A stretch of 64,000 nucleotides of DNA from Methylotenera_A sp031417915 (lineage in GTDB: Bacteria > Pseudomonadota > Gammaproteobacteria > Burkholderiales > Methylophilaceae), in NCBI GenBank assembly GCA_031417915.1, contig JANOWN010000026.1, positions 13,343-77,342 on the forward strand. Direction: 5' to 3'. Position numbers and translations under genes: made by a program. Under the pieces are notes generated by a model. That model was not told where the DNA came from, did not search any database, and was given only the letters and a program-made list of their open reading frames with translations. Below are positions 42,580-50,785 of this stretch, in pieces (positions within the stretch are counted from its first letter, which is position 1; each line of letters begins with the position of its first letter).

Positions 42580-44247
42580 ATGGTTAGTTTTTTATCAAAA
42601 GAATACATCACCGCAAACGCCAATTTTAACCGCTGGTTGGTGCCGCCAGCCGCGCTGGCTATACATTTGTCTATTGGTATGGCCTATGGATTTAGCGTGT
42701 TTTGGAAGCCATTGGGCAATGCCTTAATGGGAGCAGATGGCAAGCCGTTGGCGGCTTGTGCAGCAGGCGCAACAACGTTTGGTGAAAAATTATCTGGCAC
42801 CGCGCGCGCACTCACTGCCACCGATTGCAACTGGACGCAGTTTGATTTGGGCTGGATGTACACGCTATTTTTTGTGCTGTTAGGTTGCTCAGCAGCACTT
42901 TGGGGCGGATGGCTAGAGCGCGAAGGCCCACGTAAAGCAGGCCTAGTTTCCATGCTGTGTTGGTGCGGCGGCTTGTTGCTTTCGGCGTATGGCGTTTACA
43001 GCCATCAGTTGTGGATGATGTGGCTAGGTAGCGGTGTCATTGGCGGCATTGGGCTAGGCTTGGGCTATATTTCACCCGTTTCCACACTGATTAAATGGTT
43101 TCCCGATAGGCGCGGCATGGCCACTGGTATGGCCATTATGGGTTTTGGTGGCGGTGCGATGATAGGCTCGCCGCTCGCCACCAAACTCATGACGCATTTT
43201 TCAAGCCCTGGCAATGTGGGCGTTTGGCAAACGTTTGTGGCGCTGGCAGCGATTTATGCGGTGTTTATGCTGTGCGGCGCATTTGGCTACCGCGTGCCAC
43301 CAGTAGGCTGGAAGCCAGCCAATTGGACGCCGCCAGCGACAGCAAAAAATACCATGATTGCATCAAAACATGTGCATTTAAAAAATGCGCATAAAACGCC
43401 ACAGTTCTGGTTGCTGTGGATTGTGCTGTGCATGAATGTTTCTGCTGGTATCGGCATTATTGGTGCGGCTGCACCGATGTTGCAGGAGACTTTTGGTGGC
43501 GCGCTCATCGGTCAACGTGATATTGGTTTTGCTGACATTAAAAAAGATGAAGCGATGACGGCTGCTGCTGCAGCGGTTGGCGCAGGTTTCGTTGGTTTGA
43601 TTTCGCTGTTTAATATTTTTGGGCGCATCGGCTGGGCCAGCTCATCAGACAAGCTTGGGCGTAAACAAACTTACTTTATTTTCTTTACGCTAGGTGCAAT
43701 TATGTATTGCACAGCGACTTACATGGCAGGCTTAAAATCTTTAGCTTTATTTGTGGCGAGTTTCTGCGTCATCGCCTCAATGTATGGCGGCGGTTTTGCG
43801 ACCATTCCCGCCTATTTGGCGGATATGTTTGGCACGCAGTTCGTGGGTGCGATTCATGGGCGATTGCTCACGGCATGGTCAACTGCAGGTATTCTAGGCC
43901 CTGTGGTAGTGAATTATATGCACGATACGCGCTTAGAAAAAGGCGTTCCGTTTGATCAAGTGTATGCGCCGATATTTGTGGTGCTGGCGGGCTTAATGGT
44001 GGTGGGGTTTGTTGCTAATTTATTGGTAAAACCTGTGGCAGATAAATATTTTATGATGGATGCGGAATTAGCAGAAGTACATCGTATTAGTCATGAAAAA
44101 TCATTGGAAAACAGCGCAAGTGCTGTTACTTCGAGTGATTCAGCGCAGCATCCTGTTTTGGTGAAGCTAGCCTGGGCGGCGGTATTAATCCCGATTAGTT
44201 ACGGTGTTTGGAGCACGGTGCAAAAAGCGTGGGCACTATTTTCTTAA
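42580..44247 (+). CDS. OFA family major facilitator transporter
   Basis: 555 residues, 12 or more membrane helices. MFS features: GGWLEREGPRKAG in the 2-3 loop, LGSGVIGGIGLGLGYISPVST and WFPDRRGMATGMAIMGFGGG typical of the OFA (oxalate/formate antiporter-like) subfamily, and GRIGWASSSDKLGRKQTY in the second half. Compared with usual 400-450 residue members it has an inserted periplasmic loop (residues 45-80) and a C-terminal extension with one more helix. Substrate unknown; probably a monocarboxylate. A Pho box lies in its divergent upstream region. Confidence 0.85.
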   Translation: MVSFLSKEYITANANFNRWLVPPAALAIHLSIGMAYGFSVFWKPLGNALMGADGKPLAACAAGATTFGEKLSGTARALTATDCNWTQFDLGWMYTLFFVLLGCSAALWGGWLEREGPRKAGLVSMLCWCGGLLLSAYGVYSHQLWMMWLGSGVIGGIGLGLGYISPVSTLIKWFPDRRGMATGMAIMGFGGGAMIGSPLATKLMTHFSSPGNVGVWQTFVALAAIYAVFMLCGAFGYRVPPVGWKPANWTPPATAKNTMIASKHVHLKNAHKTPQFWLLWIVLCMNVSAGIGIIGAAAPMLQETFGGALIGQRDIGFADIKKDEAMTAAAAAVGAGFVGLISLFNIFGRIGWASSSDKLGRKQTYFIFFTLGAIMYCTATYMAGLKSLALFVASFCVIASMYGGGFATIPAYLADMFGTQFVGAIHGRLLTAWSTAGILGPVVVNYMHDTRLEKGVPFDQVYAPIFVVLAGLMVVGFVANLLVKPVADKYFMMDAELAEVHRISHEKSLENSASAVTSSDSAQHPVLVKLAWAAVLIPISYGVWSTVQKAWALFS

Positions 44248-44328
44248 CCTTAAATAAGCACTTAAACTGACAAATAGTGTCAGTTAAATAGCGTAAAATA
44301 GCCACTTTTAGTACCTTAAGAGATTCAA

Positions 44329-44778
44329 TTGAACAAAATAGACATTAATTTAAACGGTGCAGGTAAAAAAATTGGCATCGTACAATCGCGATTTAATAGC
44401 GACATTGGCGATGGCTTGTTAGCGGCTTGCCATGCGGAATTGCTGAATTTGGGCGTGAAAGAAGCGGATATTCGCGTCGCCACTGTGCCTGGCGCGTTGG
44501 AAGCCCCGCTGATTTTGCAGCATATGGCCTTGAGCGAAAAATTTGATGCGTTAATCGCATTGGGGGCAATTATTCGCGGTGAAACCTATCACTTCGAAGT
44601 GGTTGCGAACGAGTCTGCGCGCGGTATTTCAGAGGTTCAGCTCAATACAGGTGTGCCAGTAGCCAATGCAGTTTTAACGACGGAAGATGATGAGCAAGCG
44701 CTGGCGCGCATGTTCATTAAAGGCACGGAAGCGGCACAAGTGGCGATTGAAATGGCGAACTTGGTGCGTGCGCTATGA
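44329..44778 (+). CDS. ribH: 6,7-dimethyl-8-ribityllumazine synthase
   Basis: 149 residues. Penultimate step of riboflavin synthesis, forming lumazine from the ribityl-uracil and dihydroxybutanone phosphate. Motifs: VQSRFNSDIGDGLLAA with the aromatic substrate residue, VPGALEAPLILQ, and ALGAIIRGETYHFEVVANES with the catalytic His. TTG start with AAGAGA upstream. The end overlaps nusB by ATGA, the conserved ribH-nusB pair. Confidence 0.96.
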   Translation: MNKIDINLNGAGKKIGIVQSRFNSDIGDGLLAACHAELLNLGVKEADIRVATVPGALEAPLILQHMALSEKFDALIALGAIIRGETYHFEVVANESARGISEVQLNTGVPVANAVLTTEDDEQALARMFIKGTEAAQVAIEMANLVRAL

Positions 44779-45242
44779 GCGACATTAAAGCAGAAGTCAA
44801 AGCAGCTAAAAAACCAAAAGTGAGCCAAAATCGCCGCAAATCGCGCGAGTTGGTTTTAAAAGCTGTGTATCGTGGCATGATTAATGCTGGGGATATAAAA
44901 CAAATTATTTCGGACGCACAAGAAGACCCAGAATATAACAAAGCGGATGAGGCGTATTTTAAGCATTTGTTGGAAGGTGTGACTGGCAAGATTGCTGAGC
45001 TGGACACTCAAATTTCAACCTTTATCGATAGAAAAATAGAAGAATTGAGCCCAGTGGAACACGCGATTTTGCGTATTTCTTCGTTTGAACTTATGTTTGA
45101 TTTAAGTATTCCCTATCGGGTTGCAATTAACGAGGGCGTAGAATTGGCCAAACTTTATGGCGGAACAGATGGGCACAAATATATTAATGGCGTGCTGGAC
45201 AAAGTGGCTGAGACCTCAAGGCCGCAAGAGTTTAGGCGATAA
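44775..45242 (+). CDS. nusB: transcription antitermination factor NusB
   Basis: 155 residues, all-helical. KSRELVLKAVYRGMINAGD near residue 22 and ILRISSFELMFDLSIPYRVAINEGVELAKLYG are family signatures. Binds boxA RNA with S10 (NusE) for rRNA antitermination. The N-terminus has an extra Lys-rich stretch. Coupled to ribH by ATGA overlap. Confidence 0.95.
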   Translation: MSDIKAEVKAAKKPKVSQNRRKSRELVLKAVYRGMINAGDIKQIISDAQEDPEYNKADEAYFKHLLEGVTGKIAELDTQISTFIDRKIEELSPVEHAILRISSFELMFDLSIPYRVAINEGVELAKLYGGTDGHKYINGVLDKVAETSRPQEFRR

Positions 45243-45308
45243 TTGACGTGTTAGAAATTCAAACATGTTTGAATTTATTATGATTTAAATATTAATGGGC
45301 ATAAGATT

Positions 45309-46133
45309 TTGAACGTATCCAACGCCATAAAAGTAGCGCGACAAACCGATGTGGGTTTGCTGCGAGATCATAACGAAGATGCAGTTGCGAGCGATTTGTC
45401 GATAGGCTTACTGGTGTTGGCTGACGGCATGGGCGGCTATAAGGCGGGCGAAGTGGCAAGCGAAGTTGCGGTGTTGATGATTGCTAGTGAACTTAATGAA
45501 TTTATGCTCGATAAATCTAGTTTGGGTGAATTGAATCCTGATTTGTTGCTAGAGTCGCAAATGCTCATGCAAGCGGTAGCAAGAACCAATGCGGCAATTT
45601 ATCAGATATCGCAAGACCAACCGCAATGCTCTGGGATGGGCACCACATTGGTGGCTGGTGTTTTTACGGACAATAAATTGGTAGTGGGACATATTGGCGA
45701 TTCGCGTGCGTATAGGTTGCGAGGTGAAACCCTGACGCAACTGACCGTAGATCACTCTTTGGTACAGGAGCAAATTAACGCTGGCTTGATTACGGAAGAG
45801 CAAGCGCAGCAATCTAACAACAAAAATTTGGTTACGCGCGCTTTAGGCATAGATACTGAAGTAGAGCTGGAATTGCAGGAGTTTGATGTTGAGGTGAGTG
45901 ACCTCTATTTAATGTGCTCTGATGGATTGTCAGATTTAGTAAGTGATGCGGAGATAACGGAAATACTGTTAGAAGCGAATGGCAACATTACGCATGCGAC
46001 TAATAAACTAATACAATCTGCCAATGAACATGGTGGTATGGATAATATTTCGGTAGTACTAGCAATAGTAAAAAAGGCGTTTGCAGCTGAAAAGGGCTGG
46101 GTTAAAAACCTGATTGATAAAGTAAAAAAATAA
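45309..46133 (+). CDS. PP2C-family Ser/Thr protein phosphatase
   Basis: 274 residues with all metal-binding motifs of the bacterial Stp/PrpC type: LRDHNEDAV, LADGMGGYKAGEVAS, GMGTTLVAG, GHIGDSRAYRLR, CSDGLSDLV and GGMDNISVVL. Dephosphorylates Ser/Thr-phosphorylated proteins in the cytoplasm. TTG start. It is followed by an FHA protein and an HD-GYP protein on the same strand (20 and 53 bp gaps), but no Ser/Thr kinase is visible in the window. Confidence 0.93.
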   Translation: MNVSNAIKVARQTDVGLLRDHNEDAVASDLSIGLLVLADGMGGYKAGEVASEVAVLMIASELNEFMLDKSSLGELNPDLLLESQMLMQAVARTNAAIYQISQDQPQCSGMGTTLVAGVFTDNKLVVGHIGDSRAYRLRGETLTQLTVDHSLVQEQINAGLITEEQAQQSNNKNLVTRALGIDTEVELELQEFDVEVSDLYLMCSDGLSDLVSDAEITEILLEANGNITHATNKLIQSANEHGGMDNISVVLAIVKKAFAAEKGWVKNLIDKVKK

Positions 46134-46153
46134 AATAAATTTTAAGGCGATTT

Positions 46154-46903
46154 ATGGCGAAATTACATTTTTCATTAGATGGCAATTCACTGGGCGAATT
46201 TAGCTTAGACAAAGAGCGCACTACGATAGGGCGCCGTCCAGCCAATGATATTCATATTGATAATTTGGCAGTCAGTGGCGATCATGCCGTCATTACCACC
46301 ATTGGCAATGACTCGTTTTTAGAAGATCTTGATAGCACCAATGGCACCATGGTGAACAAAAAACCTGTTAAAAAGCATGTACTGCATCATGGCGATGTCA
46401 TCGAGTTTGGCAAATATCAGCTAAAGTATGCCAACATCACGCAAGAAAAAACAGCAGCAAAAGGGAACGGTTTCGAAAACACCGTCGTGCTGCGACCCGC
46501 CAAGTTAGATGTGACTACGCCTGCAGTAAAAGTTGAAGAGAAAGCGATTGAGCCAGATCAAGCACCTAGCACTGCAGTACCTAGCAGTAGTGTTGCCGCA
46601 CCACCAGTATTGCCCAAGCCAGCGGCGGCAGAAAACACTTCTAAAACCAGTCGTTTACAGGTGCTAAGTGGTGAAAATGCTGGTCGCGAGCTGTTGTTAA
46701 ATAAAGCACTCACCACACTGGGTAAGCCTGGTGTGCAAGTAGCAGTGATTACCAAACGCCCCCATGGCTATTATATTGCGCATGTGGAAGGCGAGAAAAA
46801 GCCTTTGGTAAACGGTCAAAGTGTTGGTGGGCAAGCATATGAATTAAGCGACCGTGATGTCATTGATTTGGTAGGTATTAAATTAGAGTTTCATTTGGCT
46901 TAA
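46154..46903 (+). CDS. protein with two FHA domains
   Basis: 249 residues. The N-terminal FHA domain (about 5-95) has the phosphothreonine-binding signature: TIGRRPANDIHIDNLAVSGDH, then LEDLDSTNGTMVN and VIEFGKYQL. An Ala/Pro/Val linker (110-165) leads to a second, weaker FHA-like domain (SRLQVLSGENAGRELLLNK... LVNGQSVGGQAYELSDRDVI) that lacks the Arg and Ser of the binding site. It probably reads the phosphorylation state handled by the adjacent PP2C phosphatase. Confidence 0.88.
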   Translation: MAKLHFSLDGNSLGEFSLDKERTTIGRRPANDIHIDNLAVSGDHAVITTIGNDSFLEDLDSTNGTMVNKKPVKKHVLHHGDVIEFGKYQLKYANITQEKTAAKGNGFENTVVLRPAKLDVTTPAVKVEEKAIEPDQAPSTAVPSSSVAAPPVLPKPAAAENTSKTSRLQVLSGENAGRELLLNKALTTLGKPGVQVAVITKRPHGYYIAHVEGEKKPLVNGQSVGGQAYELSDRDVIDLVGIKLEFHLA

Positions 46904-46956
46904 TGCATGGTGCTTTTTTTAACGCCTAACAAGCACTTTCTTAGGCACAAAATTTA

Positions 46957-48579
46957 ATGCAAACTTTAGATATGTTGAATCAACTGGAACGCCTCAATTC
47001 GATTGGAGTTGCGCTTTCTGTTGAGCATGATAATAATCGCCTGCTAGAAGTTATTTTGCTGGGTGCCAAGGAACTTACCAATGCCGATGGCGGCACGCTA
47101 TATACGGTGACTGAAGACGCAAAACTCAAGTTTGAGATTATGCGCACACTTAGCCTTGATATCGCGATGGGCGGCACGACAGGTAAAGAAATCCAGTTCC
47201 CACCACTGCCAATCTATCTTGAAGGCGGCAAGCCAAACACCAATATGGTAGCGGCCTATAGCGTAGTAAATGCCAAGACAGTGAATATCCCTGATGCATA
47301 TTTAGCTGAAGGATTTGATTTTTCTGGCACACGTAAATTTGATGAGGCCATGGGCTTTCGCTCAAAATCATTTTTAACCGTGCCAATGAAAAATCATGAA
47401 AATGAGATCATCGGTGTTCTACAATTAATCAATGCAATCGACCCACTAACCAAAGAAATTATTGCCTTTTCCGAATCACATCAACGCTTGGTAGAATCGC
47501 TTGCCTCGCAGGCTGCGGTAGCGCTTACTAATCATAATTTAATTGATGGCCTTAAAGGTTTATTTGAATCTTTTATTAAGTTGATTGCGGATGCGATTGA
47601 CGAAAAATCACCTTATACGGGTGGCCATTGTCAGCGCGTGCCCGAGCTGACCATGATGCTGGCAGATGCGGCGATTAAGACCAATATTGGCTCGTTAAAA
47701 GATTTTCACATGACCGAAAAAGAGGTTTATGAGCTGAAAATTGCGGCATGGCTGCACGATTGCGGCAAAGTTACGACGCCAGAATCGGTGATGGATAAGG
47801 CCACAAAATTAGAAACGATTTTTGACCGTATTCATTTAATTGATCATCGCTTTGATTTGCTTATAACGCAACGTGAGAATGTATATTTGCATAAAGTGTT
47901 AGCAACAGTAAAAGCTGGTAAAACCATTAATAGCAAAGAGATTAAACACGATATTCACGTGATTAAAAAACAGTTAGACGACGATAAAAACTTTATTCGC
48001 AAAGTGAACTATGGCAGCGAATTTATGCGGACAGAAGATATACAACGCGTAAAAGATATTGCCGATTATCAGTACTTAAATGACTCTGGCCATGCGGTTA
48101 AATTTTTGAGCGAGAATGAGGTGTATAACCTCACCATTGAAAAGGGCACCTTAACGCCCGAAGAGCGTACCGTGATTAATAACCATATTGTAGTGACGAT
48201 TAATATGTTGGAATCGTTACAATATCCTAAAGATTTGCGGCGCGTGCCTGAGTATGCGGGTGGCCATCACGAGCGCATGGATGGCAAAGGCTACCCAAAG
48301 GGCTTAACGCGCGATCAAATGTCGATTCCTGCGCGCATGATGGGCGTTGCGGATATATTTGAGGCGCTTACTTCTAAAGATAGGCCTTACAAAAAAGCCA
48401 AAACGCTTTCTGAAACGCTGCATATATTAGGCAAAATGCGGCTGGATAACCATATTGACCCCGATATTTTTGATTTACTTATTCGTGAAAAAATTTATTT
48501 GCAATATGCAGAAAAGTTTTTAGAACCTGAGCAAATTGACTACGTTGACCACCTCGACGTGCCTGGCTACAAAGAATAA
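46957..48579 (+). CDS. GAF-HD-GYP cyclic-di-GMP phosphodiesterase
   Basis: 540 residues. N-terminal GAF domain (about 20-185) with LLEVILLGAKELTNADGGTLY and SFLTVPMKNHENEIIGVLQL, then an HD-GYP domain. The catalytic motifs are intact: HD in AAWLHDCGKVTTPESV, HH in AGGHHERMDGKGYPKGL with the GYP triad, and ADIFEALTSKDRPY. Probably hydrolyses c-di-GMP under control of the GAF ligand. A 100-residue insert lies between the HD and GYP parts. The third gene of the signalling trio. Confidence 0.93.
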   Translation: MQTLDMLNQLERLNSIGVALSVEHDNNRLLEVILLGAKELTNADGGTLYTVTEDAKLKFEIMRTLSLDIAMGGTTGKEIQFPPLPIYLEGGKPNTNMVAAYSVVNAKTVNIPDAYLAEGFDFSGTRKFDEAMGFRSKSFLTVPMKNHENEIIGVLQLINAIDPLTKEIIAFSESHQRLVESLASQAAVALTNHNLIDGLKGLFESFIKLIADAIDEKSPYTGGHCQRVPELTMMLADAAIKTNIGSLKDFHMTEKEVYELKIAAWLHDCGKVTTPESVMDKATKLETIFDRIHLIDHRFDLLITQRENVYLHKVLATVKAGKTINSKEIKHDIHVIKKQLDDDKNFIRKVNYGSEFMRTEDIQRVKDIADYQYLNDSGHAVKFLSENEVYNLTIEKGTLTPEERTVINNHIVVTINMLESLQYPKDLRRVPEYAGGHHERMDGKGYPKGLTRDQMSIPARMMGVADIFEALTSKDRPYKKAKTLSETLHILGKMRLDNHIDPDIFDLLIREKIYLQYAEKFLEPEQIDYVDHLDVPGYKE

Positions 48580-48584
48580 AACAT

Positions 48585-48857
48585 TTAGTCTTGTAAAAAC
48601 AACTTCGTTGCTTTAATAATTTTGGCTAATTTCTTGGCCGAAACTTCATGAAAAAACTCACCATTGGGAATTAAACGTAGGTTTGGCCCAACGTCGCAAT
48701 AACCCATGCATTGAATTTCTTCTATCTCAATCGACACTTTTTTATTCAGTAATTGTTGCGTTAAGGCAGTTAAAACTTCTTTGCTGCCACGCGCGGCGCA
48801 CGAGGAATTATTGGGGTTTGCGCGATAGTTAGTGCACACTAATATTTTTTTTGGCAT
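48585..48857 (-). CDS. thioredoxin-like [2Fe-2S] ferredoxin
   Basis: 90 residues. Four cysteines, Cys8, Cys20, Cys50 and Cys54 (VCTNYRANPNNSSC ... CMGYCDVGPNL), in the pattern of the thioredoxin-fold [2Fe-2S] ferredoxins (NuoE-like/Shethna type). Electron carrier, partner unknown. It converges on the HD-GYP gene and lies downstream of lpxH. Confidence 0.85.
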   Translation of the reverse strand: MPKKILVCTNYRANPNNSSCAARGSKEVLTALTQQLLNKKVSIEIEEIQCMGYCDVGPNLRLIPNGEFFHEVSAKKLAKIIKATKLFLQD

Positions 48858-48876
48858 ATATTTTTAAGAATAGCCT

Positions 48877-49608
48877 TCATGCTTCTAACACTTGAGTATG
48901 ACAGCCATTTTTATCTAATTTAAGATAACTGCCTTGCTCGTACCAATCGCCCAGCACCCAGCGTTCGCAAGTATTGCCATCGATTGCGTGAATGTGTTTT
49001 TTTGGTCGGTGCGTGTGGCCGTGGATGAAAATAGGCGGGTACAAAAATTTACGTAGCAAATCATCCACTGCGGCAGCATTGGTATCCATAATTTGCATGC
49101 TTTTAGTGGATTTGGCCTGCTCGCTTTTGGCGCGTAGTTGCTCAATGTAGGCAATACGAGCTGCCAAAGGCTGACTTAAAAACTTTGTTTGCCAAGTTTC
49201 ACTACGTACTTCGCTGCGAAATTGTTGATAGCCAATATCGTCAGTGCACAGCGCATCGCCGTGGCTTAACAATACGGGTTTGCCGTAAAGTGTGATTAAA
49301 CTTGGGTCGGGTAAAATTTCAATTCCAGTGGCTTTTTCAAAGCCATCGGTCATTAAAAAATCACGATTCCCATGCATTAAAAACACAGGAATTCCGCTAG
49401 AAACAAGCTGGTGAAGCGCATGGATACTGGCTTGCATGGCACCTGTTTTAATCGAATCATCGCCTGCCCAATATTCAAATAAATCGCCCAAGATATACAG
49501 TGCTTGGGCTTTAACAGCAGTTTTTTCTAAAAACTGAATAAACGCTTGCGTAATGTGCGGGCGAGAATCACATAGATGCAAATCAGAAATAAATAAGCAG
49601 TAATCCAT
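48877..49608 (-). CDS. lpxH: UDP-2,3-diacylglucosamine diphosphatase
   Basis: 243 residues. Calcineurin-like metallophosphatase of lipid A synthesis, cutting UDP-diacylglucosamine to lipid X. All metal motifs are present: ISDLHL, LGDLFEYWAGDD, MHGNRDFL, LLSHGDALC and FIHGHTHRP. Element A-like copy 9 falls in the helix before HGNRDFL (QASIHALHQ) without a length change relative to the family. Upstream is ppiB, as in many proteobacteria. Confidence 0.94.
   Translation of the reverse strand: MDYCLFISDLHLCDSRPHITQAFIQFLEKTAVKAQALYILGDLFEYWAGDDSIKTGAMQASIHALHQLVSSGIPVFLMHGNRDFLMTDGFEKATGIEILPDPSLITLYGKPVLLSHGDALCTDDIGYQQFRSEVRSETWQTKFLSQPLAARIAYIEQLRAKSEQAKSTKSMQIMDTNAAAVDDLLRKFLYPPIFIHGHTHRPKKHIHAIDGNTCERWVLGDWYEQGSYLKLDKNGCHTQVLEA
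49406..49440 (+). repeat. palindromic element A, copy 9 (lpxH; weak)
   Basis: Core variant GCATGGATACTGG at 49418-49430, but only AAGC/GCTT pair outside it. In frame as A-S-I-H-A. It may be a decayed copy or a chance match. Confidence 0.45.
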
Positions 49609-49626
49609 GCGAGAAGCGCGCGCGTG

Positions 49627-50133
49627 CTAAATAATGCTAGCTTTTTCTATGGTCACGGGCTCCACAGGCACATCGCGATGCCCTGCATTACTGCCTGTTT
49701 TTACGGCGGCAATTTTATCAACCACATCCATGCCATCCACCACTTTGCCAAATACGCAATAACCCCAGCCGCTGGAAGTTTTGGCGGTGTGATTTAAGAA
49801 ATCGTTATCCGCGATATTGATAAAAAACTGGCTGCTGGCGGAATCGGGAATCGACGTACGCGCCATGGCGACGGTGTATTTATCGTTGCCTAAGCCATTG
49901 TCCGCTTCATTCTTAATTTCATCTTTAGTCTTTTTTTGTTTCATGCCGACATCAAATCCGCCGCCTTGAACCATAAAATCATTAATCACGCGATGAAAAA
50001 TTACGCCATCATAAAAGCCGCTTTCTACATATTGTAAAAAATTAGCCACGGTAATGGGCGCCTTGTCGGCATTGAGTTCTAGCGTGATGTGGCCAAAATT
50101 GGTGGTCAGTTTAACCATAGAAAGTGATGCCAA
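49627..50133 (-). CDS. ppiB: peptidyl-prolyl cis-trans isomerase B (cytoplasmic cyclophilin)
   Basis: About 165 residues, no signal peptide. Cyclophilin motifs: FHRVINDFMVQGGGFD with the catalytic Arg, MARTSIPDSASSQFFINIAD, and YCVFGKVVDGMDVVDKI. Two starts: TTG at 50133 has a well-spaced AAGGA, while the ATG at 50118 matches the family start but has no ribosome site. The TTG is kept. A second cyclophilin, exported, follows upstream. Confidence 0.94.
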   Translation of the reverse strand: MASLSMVKLTTNFGHITLELNADKAPITVANFLQYVESGFYDGVIFHRVINDFMVQGGGFDVGMKQKKTKDEIKNEADNGLGNDKYTVAMARTSIPDSASSQFFINIADNDFLNHTAKTSSGWGYCVFGKVVDGMDVVDKIAAVKTGSNAGHRDVPVEPVTIEKASII

Positions 50134-50176
50134 GATAAATCCTTAAAATTATTAAAATAAATTGAGAAAGAAAAGG

Positions 50177-50785
50177 CTAATTAGCAATTTCTTTAGTTGG
50201 TTCTTTTGTGAGTTCGTTGAGTAGCTTTACGCTTTTAATGGTAATAGGTCTAGTCGGAACATTTTCATTTCTGCCCAGATTTGTGGTTGGGGTCACGCCA
50301 ATTTTTTGTGCTACTTCGAAACCGCTGGTGACTTTACCAAATACGCAATAACCGATTTGTTCAGGGTCTGGGCTGGTGTAATTTAAAAATTGGTTATCGG
50401 CCAAATTCACAAAAAATTGTGCGGTAGCAGAATCAGGATCCATCGTACGCGCCATGGCGATAGTACCAGGCTCATTTAATAAACCATTGTTGGATTCATT
50501 CACTATTGGCGCACGCGTGTTTTTCTCGGTTAAATCGCGTTCAAAGCCGCCACCTTGAATCATAAAGTTGTTCATTACACGGTGGAAAATGGTGTTTTCA
50601 TAAAAGCCATCTTTTACATATTGCAAAAAATTCGCCACCGTTTTTGGCGCTTTTTCAGGATAAAGTTCTACTGTAAAGTTGCCTTGAGATGTTTCAAACA
50701 CTAGGCTGGGAGCCGCATGGATACTGGCTTTCAGGAAATATAAAAATACAAAAAAAACCAGTTTAAAGCTAATCATTTTATTCAC
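50177..50785 (-). CDS. periplasmic peptidyl-prolyl cis-trans isomerase (cyclophilin)
   Basis: About 200 residues. Signal peptide (SFKLVFFVFLYFL) with cleavage expected after SIHA or nearby. The mature cyclophilin domain has FHRVMNNFMIQGGGFE, MARTMDPDSATAQFFVNLAD and GYCVFGKVTSGFEVA. GTG start overlaps the stop of the L,D-transpeptidase gene (TAGTG); an ATG 9 nt later is the alternative. Element A copy 10 encodes KASIHAAPS, which is exactly the signal cleavage region. Confidence 0.92.
   Translation of the reverse strand: MNKMISFKLVFFVFLYFLKASIHAAPSLVFETSQGNFTVELYPEKAPKTVANFLQYVKDGFYENTIFHRVMNNFMIQGGGFERDLTEKNTRAPIVNESNNGLLNEPGTIAMARTMDPDSATAQFFVNLADNQFLNYTSPDPEQIGYCVFGKVTSGFEVAQKIGVTPTTNLGRNENVPTRPITIKSVKLLNELTKEPTKEIAN
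50706..50734 (+). repeat. palindromic element A, copy 10 (signal cleavage region of cyclophilin)
   Basis: Core variant GCATGGATACTGG at 50715-50727. Arms CTGGGAGCC/GGCTTTCAG pair over 9 bp (two G-T). In frame as A-S-I-H-A at the end of the signal peptide. Confidence 0.75.
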
